64,000 bases of DNA, taken from NCBI RefSeq assembly GCF_964253035.1, contig NZ_CAXUQL020000001.1:2790001-2854000 (forward strand), in the 5' to 3' direction. The DNA is from Pseudorhodoferax sp032153935. Its GTDB lineage: Bacteria; Pseudomonadota; Gammaproteobacteria; Burkholderiales; Burkholderiaceae_C. Positions 28,553 to 37,142 of this stretch are shown here, one piece after another; within the stretch, counting starts at the first letter, position 1, and each line of letters opens with the position of its first letter. The notes under the pieces are model-generated. The model worked only from the letters and a program-made list of their open reading frames with translations, was not told the origin of the DNA and did not search any database. A program made the translations under genes and the position numbers.

Positions 28553-28735
28553 ATGGCAGTCCAGCAAAACAAGAAATCGCCGTCCAAGCGCGGCATGCAC
28601 CGTTCGCACAACGCGCTGAACGTGCCCGGCATCGCCGTGGAACCCACCACCGGCGAAACCCATCTGCGTCACCACATCAGCCCGAACGGCTTCTACCGTG
28701 GCCGCCAGGTGCTCAAGAACAAGTCCGAAGCCTGA
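28553..28735 (+). CDS. rpmF: 50S ribosomal protein L32
   Basis: L32 has 60 residues, the standard length. The N-terminus MAVQQNKKSPSKRGMHRSHN and the segment HHISPNGFYRGRQVLK are typical of the proteobacterial form without the zinc-ribbon cysteines. It lies between yceD and plsX, as in most bacteria, and is followed by an intrinsic terminator, so plsX may depend on partial readthrough or its own promoter. Confidence 0.98.
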   Translation: MAVQQNKKSPSKRGMHRSHNALNVPGIAVEPTTGETHLRHHISPNGFYRGRQVLKNKSEA

Positions 28736-28748
28736 TCGTTTCGCCCAC

Positions 28749-28790
28749 AAGGCCCGTGGCTGCCTCGCGTAGCCGACGGGCCTTTGTTTT
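28749..28790 (+). terminator. Intrinsic terminator after rpmF
   Basis: AAGGCCCGT...ACGGGCCTT forms a strong stem, extended inside by GGCT/AGCC, around a loop near 28764-28770. It is followed by TTGTTTT. It lies 14 bases after the rpmF stop and about 60 bases before plsX. Confidence 0.8.
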
Positions 28791-28847
28791 GGTGACCGTT
28801 CACTTCCATCTCGAATTCGTGCGTCCCGTGGACGTACAGTCGCGCCC

Positions 28848-29897
28848 ATGATCACTGTGGCTGTCGACTGTATGGGGGGCGACCATGGCCCCGGCATCAC
28901 GCTGCCGGCGTGCCAGGCGTTCCTGGCGAAGCATGCTGATGCGCAGCTGCTGCTGGTCGGCCTGCCCGAAGCCCTGAAGGACTTCTCGCACCCGCGTGCG
29001 CGCGCCGTTCCAGCCAGCGAGGTCGTCGGCATGGACGACCCGGTGGAGGTCGCGCTGCGCAAGAAGCGCGACTCGTCCATGCGCGTGGCGATTGCCCAGG
29101 TCAAGGACAAGGCGGCCGACGTGGCCGTGTCCGCCGGCAACACCGGCGCGCTGATGGCGATCGCACGCTACCTGCTCAAGACCGTGCCCGGCATCGACCG
29201 ACCGGCCATTGCCACCCAATTGCCCAATGCGCGCGGTGGCGCCACCACGGTGCTGGACCTGGGTGCCAACGTGGACTGCACGGCCGAACACCTGCTGCAG
29301 TTCGGCCTCATGGGAGCGGCGCTTGTGTCGGTGCTCAAGGGGCACGACGAGCCCACGGTCGGCCTGCTCAACATCGGCGAAGAGGCGATCAAGGGCAGCG
29401 AAGTCATCAAGCAGGCGGGCGAACTGTTCCAGGCTGCGCATGCCGCCGGCCACCTGAACTTCCATGGCAATGTGGAAGGCAACGACATCTACAAGGGCAC
29501 GACCGACATCGTCGTCTGCGACGGCTTCGTCGGCAATGTCGCGCTCAAGAGCAGCGAAGGCGTGGCGTCGATGATCAGCGGCTTTTTGAAGGCCGAGTTC
29601 TCGCGCAGCATCTGGACCAAGGCTGCTGCGGTGGTCGCCTATCCGGTGCTGCAGGCGCTCAAGCAGCGTGTGGACCACAGGCGCTACAACGGTGCAGCAC
29701 TGCTGGGGCTGCGCGGCCTGGTGTTCAAGAGCCATGGCTCGGCTGACGCCTTTGCGTTCGAACAGGCGTTGAACCGCGGCTATGATGCGGCGCGCAACAA
29801 GCTGCTGGAGCAGGTGCAGGCACGTATCGCCAAGACCGCGCCGCAGCAGGCCCTCGATTCGGGAATTTCGGCCCCAATCGAGTTGGCAGCCCACTGA
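28848..29897 (+). CDS. plsX: Phosphate acyltransferase PlsX
   Basis: PlsX converts acyl-ACP to acyl-phosphate, the donor for PlsY in membrane phospholipid synthesis. The protein has 349 residues. Signatures are VAVDCMGGDHGP at the N-terminus, SAGNTGALMA near residue 95, VLDLGANVDCTAEHL, NIGEEAIKGSE and VVCDGFVGNVALKSSEG. It starts the plsX-fabH-fabD-fabG-acpP-fabF cluster, with fabH 9 bases downstream. Confidence 0.97.
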   Translation: MITVAVDCMGGDHGPGITLPACQAFLAKHADAQLLLVGLPEALKDFSHPRARAVPASEVVGMDDPVEVALRKKRDSSMRVAIAQVKDKAADVAVSAGNTGALMAIARYLLKTVPGIDRPAIATQLPNARGGATTVLDLGANVDCTAEHLLQFGLMGAALVSVLKGHDEPTVGLLNIGEEAIKGSEVIKQAGELFQAAHAAGHLNFHGNVEGNDIYKGTTDIVVCDGFVGNVALKSSEGVASMISGFLKAEFSRSIWTKAAAVVAYPVLQALKQRVDHRRYNGAALLGLRGLVFKSHGSADAFAFEQALNRGYDAARNKLLEQVQARIAKTAPQQALDSGISAPIELAAH

Positions 29898-29906
29898 CAA
29901 GCATCC

Positions 29907-30884
29907 ATGCCCACCTATTCCCGCATCACGGGGACCGGCAGCTACCTGCCGCCGCGCCGCCTGAGCAACGCTGACCTGGCCGCCGAACTGGCCGCCAAGG
30001 GTGTCGAGACCTCCGACGAATGGATCGTCGAGCGCACCGGCATCCGGGCGCGCCACTTCGCCGCGCCGGACGTCACCTGCAGCGACCTGGCCGTGCCGGC
30101 CGCGCAGGCGGCCATCGAAGCCGCGGGCATCGCGCCGCAGCAGATCGACCTCATCATCGTCGCGACGTCCACGCCGGACATGGTGTTCCCCTCGGCCGCC
30201 GCGATCCTGCAGCACAAGCTCGGCATCGCCGGCTGCCCGGCCTTCGACGTGCAGGCTGTGTGCAGCGGCTTCGTCTACGCGCTGACTGTTGCCGACGCGA
30301 TGATCCGCGCCGGCAACGCCACGCGCGCGCTGGTGGTCGGCTCCGAGGTGTTTTCGCGCATCCTCGATTTCAACGACCGCACGACCTGCGTGCTGTTCGG
30401 CGACGGTGCCGGCGCCGTGGTGCTGGAGGCGTCGGAGACGCCAGGCATCCTGGCCAGCGACCTGCATGCCGATGGCAAGCATGTCGGCATCCTGTGCGTG
30501 CCCGGCCATGTGTCCGGCGGCGCGGTGCTGGGCGATCCACTGCTCAAGATGGACGGCCAGGCGGTGTTCAAGCTGGCCGTCGGCGTGCTCGAAGACGCGG
30601 CGCGTGCCACGCTGGCCAAGGCTGGCAAGACGCAGGACCAGATCGACTGGCTGATTCCGCACCAGGCCAACATCCGCATCATGCAGAGCACCGCGAAGCG
30701 CTTGAAGCTGCCGATGGACAAGGTCGTCGTGACCGTGGACCAGCATGGCAACACCTCGGCGGCCTCGATTCCGCTGGCCCTGGACCACGCCGTGCGCCAG
30801 GGCCAGGTCAAGAAGGGTGATCTGCTGATGCTCGAAGGTGTCGGCGGTGGGTTCACCTGGGGCGCCGTCCTGCTGAATTTCTGA
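29907..30884 (+). CDS. fabH: 3-oxoacyl-ACP synthase III
   Basis: FabH starts fatty acid synthesis by condensing acetyl-CoA with malonyl-ACP. The protein has 325 residues. The catalytic cysteine is Cys-119 in VQAVCSGF, the histidine lies in IPHQANIRIM and the asparagine in HGNTSAASIP. The C-terminus VGGGFTWGAVLL is typical. The ATG at 29907 gives the usual SRITGTGSYLP start. fabD follows after 52 bases. Confidence 0.97.
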   Translation: MPTYSRITGTGSYLPPRRLSNADLAAELAAKGVETSDEWIVERTGIRARHFAAPDVTCSDLAVPAAQAAIEAAGIAPQQIDLIIVATSTPDMVFPSAAAILQHKLGIAGCPAFDVQAVCSGFVYALTVADAMIRAGNATRALVVGSEVFSRILDFNDRTTCVLFGDGAGAVVLEASETPGILASDLHADGKHVGILCVPGHVSGGAVLGDPLLKMDGQAVFKLAVGVLEDAARATLAKAGKTQDQIDWLIPHQANIRIMQSTAKRLKLPMDKVVVTVDQHGNTSAASIPLALDHAVRQGQVKKGDLLMLEGVGGGFTWGAVLLNF

Positions 30885-30936
30885 GGAAACCGTGCGCGAC
30901 GGGCACCTGCCAAGGTACCCACGCGCCTCCCAAGTC

Positions 30937-31899
30937 ATGACCACACCATTCGCATTCGTTTTTCCGGGCCAGGGTTCGCAGGCCGTCGGCATGCTGGACG
31001 GCTGGCAGGGCCACGCCGTCGTGGCCCAGACGCTGGCCGAGGCCTCCGAGGCGCTGGACGAGGATGTCGCCAAGCTGATCCACGAAGGTCCAAAGGAAGC
31101 CCTGGCGCTGACCACCAACACCCAGCCCGTGATGCTGGTGGCCGGCGTGGCCGCCTATCGTGCCTGGATTGCCGAGACCGGTCTGGTGCCGGCTGTGGTC
31201 GCGGGCCACTCGTTGGGCGAATATTCGGCGCTGGTCGCCTCCGGGGTGCTGACGCTGGCCCAGGCCGCGCCGCTGGTGCGCTTTCGCGCGCAGGCCATGC
31301 AGGACGCGGTGCCCGTGGGCGTCGGTGCGATGGCTGCCATCCTTGGCATGGACAGCGCCCAGGTCGCAGCGGGCTGTGCCGAGGCGCAGGCCGCGCTGAA
31401 CCAGCCCGGGGAAGTGGTCGAGGCCGTGAACTTCAACGACCCGGCGCAGACCGTGATCGCCGGCAGCAAGCTGGCGGTCGAGAAGGCTTGCGAGTTGCTC
31501 AAGAGCAAGGGCGCCAAGCGCGCGCTGCCGCTGCCTGTGTCCGCGCCGTTCCATTCCAGCCTGATGCGCCCCGCCGCCGAGCGCTTGCGTGAACGCCTGG
31601 CCGGTCTCACACTGGCTGCGCCGCAGATTCCCGTGCTCAACAACATCGACGTGGCCGTGCAGCAGGATGCCGACGCGATCCGCGACGCGCTGTACCGCCA
31701 GGCTTTCGGCCCGGTGCGCTGGGTCGAGTGCGTGCAGGCCATCAAGGCGCGCGGCATCGGCACGCTGATCGAGTGCGGGCCCGGCAAGGTGCTGGCCGGC
31801 CTGGTCAAGCGCATCGACGCCGAACTGGCCTCGGCCGCCGTCTACGACCCTGCCACGCTGGTCCAGGCCAGGGCACAGATCGAAGGAGCGACGGCATGA
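30937..31899 (+). CDS. fabD: Malonyl-CoA:ACP transacylase
   Basis: FabD loads malonyl groups from CoA onto ACP. The protein has 320 residues starting at FAFVFPGQGSQ. The nucleophile is Ser-92 in GHSLGEYSAL, and the histidine partner lies in PVSAPFHSSLM. ATG 30937 is used because longer readings add an unrelated N-terminus. The stop overlaps the fabG start (ATGA). Confidence 0.97.
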   Translation: MTTPFAFVFPGQGSQAVGMLDGWQGHAVVAQTLAEASEALDEDVAKLIHEGPKEALALTTNTQPVMLVAGVAAYRAWIAETGLVPAVVAGHSLGEYSALVASGVLTLAQAAPLVRFRAQAMQDAVPVGVGAMAAILGMDSAQVAAGCAEAQAALNQPGEVVEAVNFNDPAQTVIAGSKLAVEKACELLKSKGAKRALPLPVSAPFHSSLMRPAAERLRERLAGLTLAAPQIPVLNNIDVAVQQDADAIRDALYRQAFGPVRWVECVQAIKARGIGTLIECGPGKVLAGLVKRIDAELASAAVYDPATLVQARAQIEGATA

Positions 31900-32642
31900 G
31901 CGCACCCGCCATTTCCGAACAGGTCGCGCTGGTCACGGGCGCCTCGCGCGGCATCGGCGCCGCCATCGCCCTGGAGCTCGCAAGGCGCGGCTTCAAGGTG
32001 GTCGGCACGGCCACGAGCGAAGCCGGCGCTGCCAACATCACGCAGGCGCTGTCCGGCCATGCCGGCAGCAGCGGCCGCGTGCTGGACGTCAACGATGCCA
32101 AGGCCGGCGAGGCATTGGTCGAGGCCATCGCTAAGGAGCATGGCGCGCTGCACGTGCTGGTCAACAACGCGGGCATCACGCGCGACATGCTGGCCATGCG
32201 CCTCAAGGACGAGGACTGGGACGCCGTGCTGGACACCAACCTCAAGGCCGTGTTCCGCATGAGCCGCGCCGTCATGCGCGCGATGATGAAGCAGCGCTAT
32301 GGCCGCATCGTCAACATCACCTCGGTGGTGGGAGCGTCCGGCAACCCGGGCCAGGCCAACTACGCGGCCGCCAAGGCCGGCGTGGCCGGCATGACACGCG
32401 CACTGGCGCGCGAACTGGGCTCGCGCGGCATCACGGTCAACTGCGTCGCGCCGGGCTTCATCGCCACAGACATGACCGACAAGCTCTCGGACGAGCAGCA
32501 CAAGGCGCTGCTCGGCCAGATCCCGTTGGGCCAACTGGGCAAGCCATCCGATGTGGCCCATGCCGTGGCCTATCTCGCCTCGCCCGAGGCGGCCTACGTG
32601 ACGGGGCAGGAACTGCACGTCAACGGCGGCATGTACATGTAG
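31896..32642 (+). CDS. fabG: 3-oxoacyl-ACP reductase
   Basis: FabG reduces 3-oxoacyl-ACP with NADPH in fatty acid elongation. This 248-residue SDR has TGASRGIG for the cofactor (residues 14-21), LVNNAGITRD, the catalytic Ser in NITSVVG and the YxxxK pair in NYAAAKAG. CVAPGFIATDMT and the C-terminal VNGGMYM follow. It overlaps fabD by 4 bases and precedes acpP by 101 bases. Confidence 0.97.
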   Translation: MSAPAISEQVALVTGASRGIGAAIALELARRGFKVVGTATSEAGAANITQALSGHAGSSGRVLDVNDAKAGEALVEAIAKEHGALHVLVNNAGITRDMLAMRLKDEDWDAVLDTNLKAVFRMSRAVMRAMMKQRYGRIVNITSVVGASGNPGQANYAAAKAGVAGMTRALARELGSRGITVNCVAPGFIATDMTDKLSDEQHKALLGQIPLGQLGKPSDVAHAVAYLASPEAAYVTGQELHVNGGMYM

Positions 32643-32743
32643 CCGGCGGGGCGGCCGGCGGATTCCCTGCGCAGCGGGGGGCAACTGTCGGTGAAGCCGC
32701 CTCGCTAAAATCACCGATTCTTTACAAACCCTAAGAGGGAACC

Positions 32744-32983
32744 ATGAGCGATATCGAAGCACGCGTCAAGAAGATCATTGCCGAGCAACTGGGGGTGGAG
32801 GAGTCGCAAGTCACGAACGAGAAGTCGTTCGTTGCCGACCTGGGCGCCGACTCGCTCGACACCGTCGAACTGGTCATGGCGCTGGAAGACGAGTTCGGCA
32901 TCGAGATCCCGGACGAAGACGCCGAGAAGATCACCACGGTGCAGAACGCCATCGATTACGCCAACAGCCACCAGAAGGCCTGA
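32744..32983 (+). CDS. acpP: Acyl carrier protein
   Basis: ACP is a 79-residue acidic protein that carries growing acyl chains on a phosphopantetheine arm attached to Ser-37 in LGADSLDTVE. The start is preceded by a strong AGAGGGA ribosome site, in keeping with high expression. A TAAAAT -10-like element at 32706-32711 in the 101-base gap after fabG hints at an extra promoter, without a clear -35. The holo-ACP synthase that activates it is encoded at 45423. Confidence 0.98.
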   Translation: MSDIEARVKKIIAEQLGVEESQVTNEKSFVADLGADSLDTVELVMALEDEFGIEIPDEDAEKITTVQNAIDYANSHQKA

Positions 32984-33004
32984 GGCCGAAGGGAACCGCC
33001 GCTT

Positions 33005-34249
33005 ATGTCGCGTCGTCGTGTCGTCGTCACAGGTCTGGGCTGCCTGAGCCCGGTTGGAGCAACGGTGGAATCGTCCTGGCAGGCCTTGCTGGCTGGCCAG
33101 TCCGGCATCGATCTGGTCCAGAGCTTCGACGCAAGCAACCTGGCCTGCAAGTTCGCAGGTGAAGTCAAGGGCTTCGACGTCGCCAGCTACATCCCCGACA
33201 AGGAAGCGCGCCACATGGACCGCTTCATGCACCTGGGCATTGCTGCGGCATGCCAGGCGGTCGCGGACTCCGGCCTGGCCACGGGCGAGGCCTTGGGCGA
33301 GGAAGAGGCCACGCGCATCGGCTGCAACATCGGCTCGGGCATCGGCGGTCTGCCCATGATCGAACAGACCCACGCCGAACTGGTGAACCGCGGCCCGCGC
33401 CGGGTGTCGCCGTTCTTCGTGCCGGCCTCGATCATCAACATGATTTCTGGCCACGTCTCGATCAAGTACGGCTTCAAGGGCCCGAACATCGCCGTGGTCA
33501 CGGCCTGTACCACCGGCCTGCATGCGATCGGCCTGTCGGCCCGCATGATCGAGTCCGGCGATTGCGACGTGATGGTGGCCGGCGGCGCCGAGTCCACGGT
33601 CTCGCCGCTGGGCATCGCTGGCTTCGCTTCCGCACGTGCCCTGAGCACGCGCAACGACGATCCCAAGGGCGCATCGCGTCCCTGGGACAAGGGACGCGAC
33701 GGCTTTGTGCTCGGCGAAGGGGCCGGCGTGGTCGTCCTCGAAGAGTACGAGCATGCCAAGGCCCGCGGCGCCAAGATCTACGCCGAAGTCGTTGGCTTCG
33801 GCATGTCGGGCGACGCGTACCACATCACTGCGCCCAACGTGGACGGCCCGCGCCGCTCCATGCAGATGGCGTTGCGCAACGCGGGCCTGAATCCAGACGA
33901 GGTCCAGCACCTGAATGCGCACGGCACCTCCACGCCGCTGGGCGACGCGAACGAGACCAACGCCGTCAAGGCGGTGTTCGGCGAGCACGCGTACAAGCTG
34001 GCGATCAACTCGACCAAGTCCATGACCGGCCACCTGCTGGGCGGCGCGGGCGGCATCGAGAGCGTGTTCACGATCCTGGCACTGCACCACCAGAAGATTC
34101 CGCCGACGATCAACCTGACCGATCCGGACCCGGAGTGCGACCTGGACTACTGCGCCAACACGGCCCGCGATGCCCGCATCGACGTGGCGCTGAAGAACAA
34201 CTTCGGCTTTGGCGGCACCAACGGGTCGCTGGTGTTCAAGCGCGTCTGA
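33005..34249 (+). CDS. fabF: 3-oxoacyl-ACP synthase II
   Basis: FabF elongates acyl-ACP with malonyl-ACP. The protein has 414 residues. The nucleophile is Cys-168 in VTACTTGLHA, and the two histidines lie in NAHGTSTPLGD and KSMTGHLLG. GFGGTNGSLVF is the usual C-terminal motif. It lies 21 bases after acpP and closes the fab cluster before the envelope-stress genes. Confidence 0.97.
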   Translation: MSRRRVVVTGLGCLSPVGATVESSWQALLAGQSGIDLVQSFDASNLACKFAGEVKGFDVASYIPDKEARHMDRFMHLGIAAACQAVADSGLATGEALGEEEATRIGCNIGSGIGGLPMIEQTHAELVNRGPRRVSPFFVPASIINMISGHVSIKYGFKGPNIAVVTACTTGLHAIGLSARMIESGDCDVMVAGGAESTVSPLGIAGFASARALSTRNDDPKGASRPWDKGRDGFVLGEGAGVVVLEEYEHAKARGAKIYAEVVGFGMSGDAYHITAPNVDGPRRSMQMALRNAGLNPDEVQHLNAHGTSTPLGDANETNAVKAVFGEHAYKLAINSTKSMTGHLLGGAGGIESVFTILALHHQKIPPTINLTDPDPECDLDYCANTARDARIDVALKNNFGFGGTNGSLVFKRV

Positions 34250-34274
34250 GCCATCCGCAACCTTCCTGTTCGGC

Positions 34275-34733
34275 ATGCACAGCGCTCCGGCGGTCCGTTA
34301 TCCGGTGCCGCGGTCCGCGCGTGCCGGCCGCGCATTGGCATGGCTGTGCCTGGCCCCGGCCGTTCCCTGCCTCTATGGCTGGGCATCCGGCTTGCCGGCA
34401 GCGGCATTGGCCGCCGTCGGAGCCAGCTGGTTGCTGGCAGCGGCCGTCCTCTTTCTCCAATGGCGCGGCATGCATGCCGGCCGGTTGCGCTGGGATGGTC
34501 AAGCCTGGTGGTGGCTGGCGGACGATGCAGCGCAGGCGGATGAGCACGCCGTGACCGTGGCCCTGCACCTGGATCTGCAAGCGGCCGTGCTCGTGCGCAT
34601 GGTGGGTGCGCCTGGCCGTGTGCATTGGCGCTGGCTGGAGCGTGCCGCTGCGCCTGCCGGCTGGAGCGCACTGCGCCGAGCCCTGTGCCAGCGCAGCGTC
34701 GCGGCACCCGCGGTGCCGGAGCCTCAGCGGTGA
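34275..34733 (+). CDS. Small predicted membrane protein between fabF and rpoE
   Basis: This 152-residue protein of unknown function has two hydrophobic segments at about residues 19-35 and 40-62 (LPAAALAAVGASWLLAAAVLFL). A Trp-rich stretch (RLRWDGQAWWWLADD) follows, then a soluble tail with VTVALHLDLQAAVLVRM. This two-helix plus Trp/beta layout resembles small YgfX-like membrane proteins, but I cannot assign a family. The ATG at 34275 fits the position of the first helix. Its stop overlaps the rpoE GTG start, so it is translationally coupled to the sigma factor. Confidence 0.7.
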   Translation: MHSAPAVRYPVPRSARAGRALAWLCLAPAVPCLYGWASGLPAAALAAVGASWLLAAAVLFLQWRGMHAGRLRWDGQAWWWLADDAAQADEHAVTVALHLDLQAAVLVRMVGAPGRVHWRWLERAAAPAGWSALRRALCQRSVAAPAVPEPQR

Positions 34734-35353
34734 GCGGGGCGACGCCCCCGGCAGGCGACAGCGACCTGGTGCTGGTCGAGCGCGCGGTAGCTGGCGACCA
34801 GCGCGCGTTTGAACTGCTGGTGCTCAAGTACGAGCGCCGCATCCAGCGGCTCATCGCCCGCATGGTGCGCGATGTGGACCTCGTCGAGGACATCGCCCAG
34901 GAAACCTTCATCCGCGCCTACCGCGCGCTGCCGAAGTTCCGCGGCGATGCACAGTTTTACACTTGGCTGTACCGCATCGCGGTCAACACGGCCAAGAAGA
35001 CGCTGATGGATTTCAAGCGCGATCCCACCGTTGCGGAAGCCGCGCTGCGCTCCGGCGACAACGACGATGAAACTTACCGCGGCGAAACCGAACCAATCAG
35101 CCATGAGACGCCGGACACCGTGCTGGCGGCCAAGCAAATCTCTTCGGTGGTGAACATGGCGATGGAGGCCTTGCCCGAGGATTTGCGCCAGGCCGTGACG
35201 CTGCGCGAGATCGAGGGTCTCAGCTATGAAGAAATTGCCGAAGCCATGGATTGCCCCATCGGAACCGTGCGTTCCCGCATCTTCCGGGCGCGCGAGGCGA
35301 TTTCGGCCAAGGTCAAGCCCCTGCTGGAAAACCAGTCGGGCAAGCGCTGGTGA
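34730..35353 (+). CDS. rpoE: RNA polymerase sigma-E factor (RpoE/AlgU type)
   Basis: This 207-residue ECF sigma factor controls the envelope-stress response. Region 2 has LVLKYERRIQRLIARMVRDVDLVEDIAQETFIRAYRALPKFRG. Region 4 has LPEDLRQAVTLREIEGLSYEEIAEAMDCPIGTVRSRIFRAREA. The GTG at 34730 overlaps the preceding stop (GTGA), giving an N-terminus of about 14 residues before the conserved SDLVLVERAVAGD. The downstream genes encode its anti-sigma factor, RseB and a MucD-type protease, i.e. the algU-mucA-mucB-mucD order without an rseC gene. Confidence 0.96.
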   Translation: MSGATPPAGDSDLVLVERAVAGDQRAFELLVLKYERRIQRLIARMVRDVDLVEDIAQETFIRAYRALPKFRGDAQFYTWLYRIAVNTAKKTLMDFKRDPTVAEAALRSGDNDDETYRGETEPISHETPDTVLAAKQISSVVNMAMEALPEDLRQAVTLREIEGLSYEEIAEAMDCPIGTVRSRIFRAREAISAKVKPLLENQSGKRW

Positions 35354-35372
35354 CAGCGCGGCGGAAACAGTG

Positions 35373-36041
35373 ATGCAGGTGACGACGATGAACCAGGACG
35401 ATGTGTTGAAGCTGCACGAACGGCTTTCGGCGTTGGCCGACGGCGAGCTCGATGGCGACGAGGCCGCGCAGCTGATGGCGGTGCCCCAGGCCGGGCGCGA
35501 CGGCCTGCACGCGACCTGGCAGACCTACCACCTGATCGGCGACGTGCTGCGCGGTGGCGAGCAGACCGCCGTGCACGCGTCTTCCGACTTCCTGTCGCGC
35601 CTGCAGACACGGCTGGCGCAGGAGCCGCCACTGATGCCTGCGCGCCCGGTGACCATGCCGGTGGCAGAGCCCGTGGCCGTGGTGGTGCATGGCCGCGAGC
35701 CGGCCAACGATGCGAGCTTCCGCTGGAAGATGGTGGCGGGTTGCGCGTCCTTCGTCGCGGTCGCGGCGCTGGCCTGGACTGTGGTCGGTGGGGCTGGTTC
35801 CGCCGTGCCGCAGCCCCAGATGGCCGCCGTCGAGGCGCCCGTGGTGGAGGCCAAGGTGGCGCCGCAGGTCGTCGAACACGAAGTGCGGCTGCCCAGCGGC
35901 GAGGCGCAGGTGATGTTGCGTGATGCGCGCCTGGACGAGTTGCTGGCCGCGCACAAGCAGGCGGGCAGTTCCAGCGCGCTGCAGATGCCCGTGCCCGCCG
36001 GCCTGCTGCGCAGCGCCACGTTCACGGCGCCGGAGCGTTGA
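35373..36041 (+). CDS. rseA: Anti-sigma-E factor RseA/MucA
   Basis: This 222-residue inner-membrane anti-sigma factor holds RpoE inactive until regulated proteolysis. The N-terminal cytoplasmic domain has LHERLSALADGELDGDEA, the RseA_N hallmark. One transmembrane helix lies at about residues 118-138 (MVAGCASFVAVAALAWTVV), and the periplasmic tail is Pro/Val-rich. A second ATG at 35388 with an AGGTGA ribosome site 5 bases away could be the true start. It lies 19 bases after rpoE and 28 bases before rseB. Confidence 0.9.
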   Translation: MQVTTMNQDDVLKLHERLSALADGELDGDEAAQLMAVPQAGRDGLHATWQTYHLIGDVLRGGEQTAVHASSDFLSRLQTRLAQEPPLMPARPVTMPVAEPVAVVVHGREPANDASFRWKMVAGCASFVAVAALAWTVVGGAGSAVPQPQMAAVEAPVVEAKVAPQVVEHEVRLPSGEAQVMLRDARLDELLAAHKQAGSSSALQMPVPAGLLRSATFTAPER

Positions 36042-36069
36042 TGGCCGGTCAAGGGTGAGTTTGCTGTCG

Positions 36070-37092
36070 ATGTCCATGCTGTCCTCCGGCCGCGCTGCGG
36101 TGGCCGTGGTTTCCCTGGGTCTGGCCGCCTGTACCGTGCTGGCGCAGGTCGCTCCGGCGACGGTGGATGCCGTGCCTGCGGCGGTCGAGCAGCGCAGCAT
36201 TGGCGAGTGGCTGACGCGCATGCACGATGCCTCGCGCAAGCGCGCCTACACGGGCACCTTCGTCGTGTCGTCGGAGGCCATGCTGGCCAGCGCGCGCATC
36301 TGGCATGCCTGCGAAGGCGAGCAGCAGATCGAGCGCGTGGACGCGCTGACGGGGCCGCCACGCACCACCTTCCGGCGCAACGACCATGTCGTCACCTTCC
36401 TGCAGGACAGCAAGGTCGCGCGCATGGAAAAGCGCGAGGCCCTGGGGCTGTTCCCCAATCTGCTGCAGGCCGCCGACACCTCGATCGCCGAGTTCTACGG
36501 TGCCAAACGTCTCGGCCAGGACCGCGTGGCCGGCTTCGAGGCCGACATCGTGCTGCTCAAGCCCAAGGACAAGCTGCGCTTCGGCTACCGGGTCTGGAGC
36601 GAGAAGAAGTCCGGCCTCGTGATCAAGCTGCAGACGCTGGATGTGGACGGCAAGGTGCTCGAGCAGGCCGCCTTCTCCGAACTGCAGATCGACGCGCCGG
36701 TGCGGCTGGAAAACCTGGCGCGCATGATGAACAAGACGGCTGGCTACCGCACCGAGCGGGTGGAGACGCTGGCCACGGATGCGGCCACCGAAGGCTGGGC
36801 GCTCAGCGAGCCTGTGGCGGGCTTTCGCTCCATGAGCTGCATCAAGCGCGCGCCGCAGCCGGGCATGCCGCCCAGCACCATGCAATGGGTGTTTTCCGAC
36901 GGCCTCGCCTCGGTGTCCTTGTTCGTCGAGCCTTACGATGCTCAGCGCCACCTCAAGGAGGGGCTGGTGGGAATGGGCGCGACACAATCCCTGATGCGCC
37001 GCAGCGAGGACTGGTGGCTGACCGCCGTGGGCGAGGTCCCGGTGGCCACGCTCAAGAGCTTTGCCGCAGCGCTGCAGCGCACCCGCAAATAG
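36070..37092 (+). CDS. rseB: Periplasmic sigma-E regulatory protein RseB/MucB
   Basis: This 340-residue periplasmic protein protects RseA from cleavage and senses lipoprotein or LPS stress. A signal peptide is visible at about residues 1-26 (SSGRAAVAVVSLGLAACTVLA). The MucB/RseB N-terminal domain follows with WLTRMHDASRKRAYTGTFVVSS, then the C-terminal domain with GFRSMSCIKR and WVFSDGLASVSLFVEPY. The start could also be the GTG at 36055. mucD begins 50 bases later. Confidence 0.93.
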   Translation: MSMLSSGRAAVAVVSLGLAACTVLAQVAPATVDAVPAAVEQRSIGEWLTRMHDASRKRAYTGTFVVSSEAMLASARIWHACEGEQQIERVDALTGPPRTTFRRNDHVVTFLQDSKVARMEKREALGLFPNLLQAADTSIAEFYGAKRLGQDRVAGFEADIVLLKPKDKLRFGYRVWSEKKSGLVIKLQTLDVDGKVLEQAAFSELQIDAPVRLENLARMMNKTAGYRTERVETLATDAATEGWALSEPVAGFRSMSCIKRAPQPGMPPSTMQWVFSDGLASVSLFVEPYDAQRHLKEGLVGMGATQSLMRRSEDWWLTAVGEVPVATLKSFAAALQRTRK

Positions 37093-37142
37093 ATGAGCCA
37101 TGGGGCGCAGGCCCCTGTGAACCATGTGATGGAGAGAGGTGG

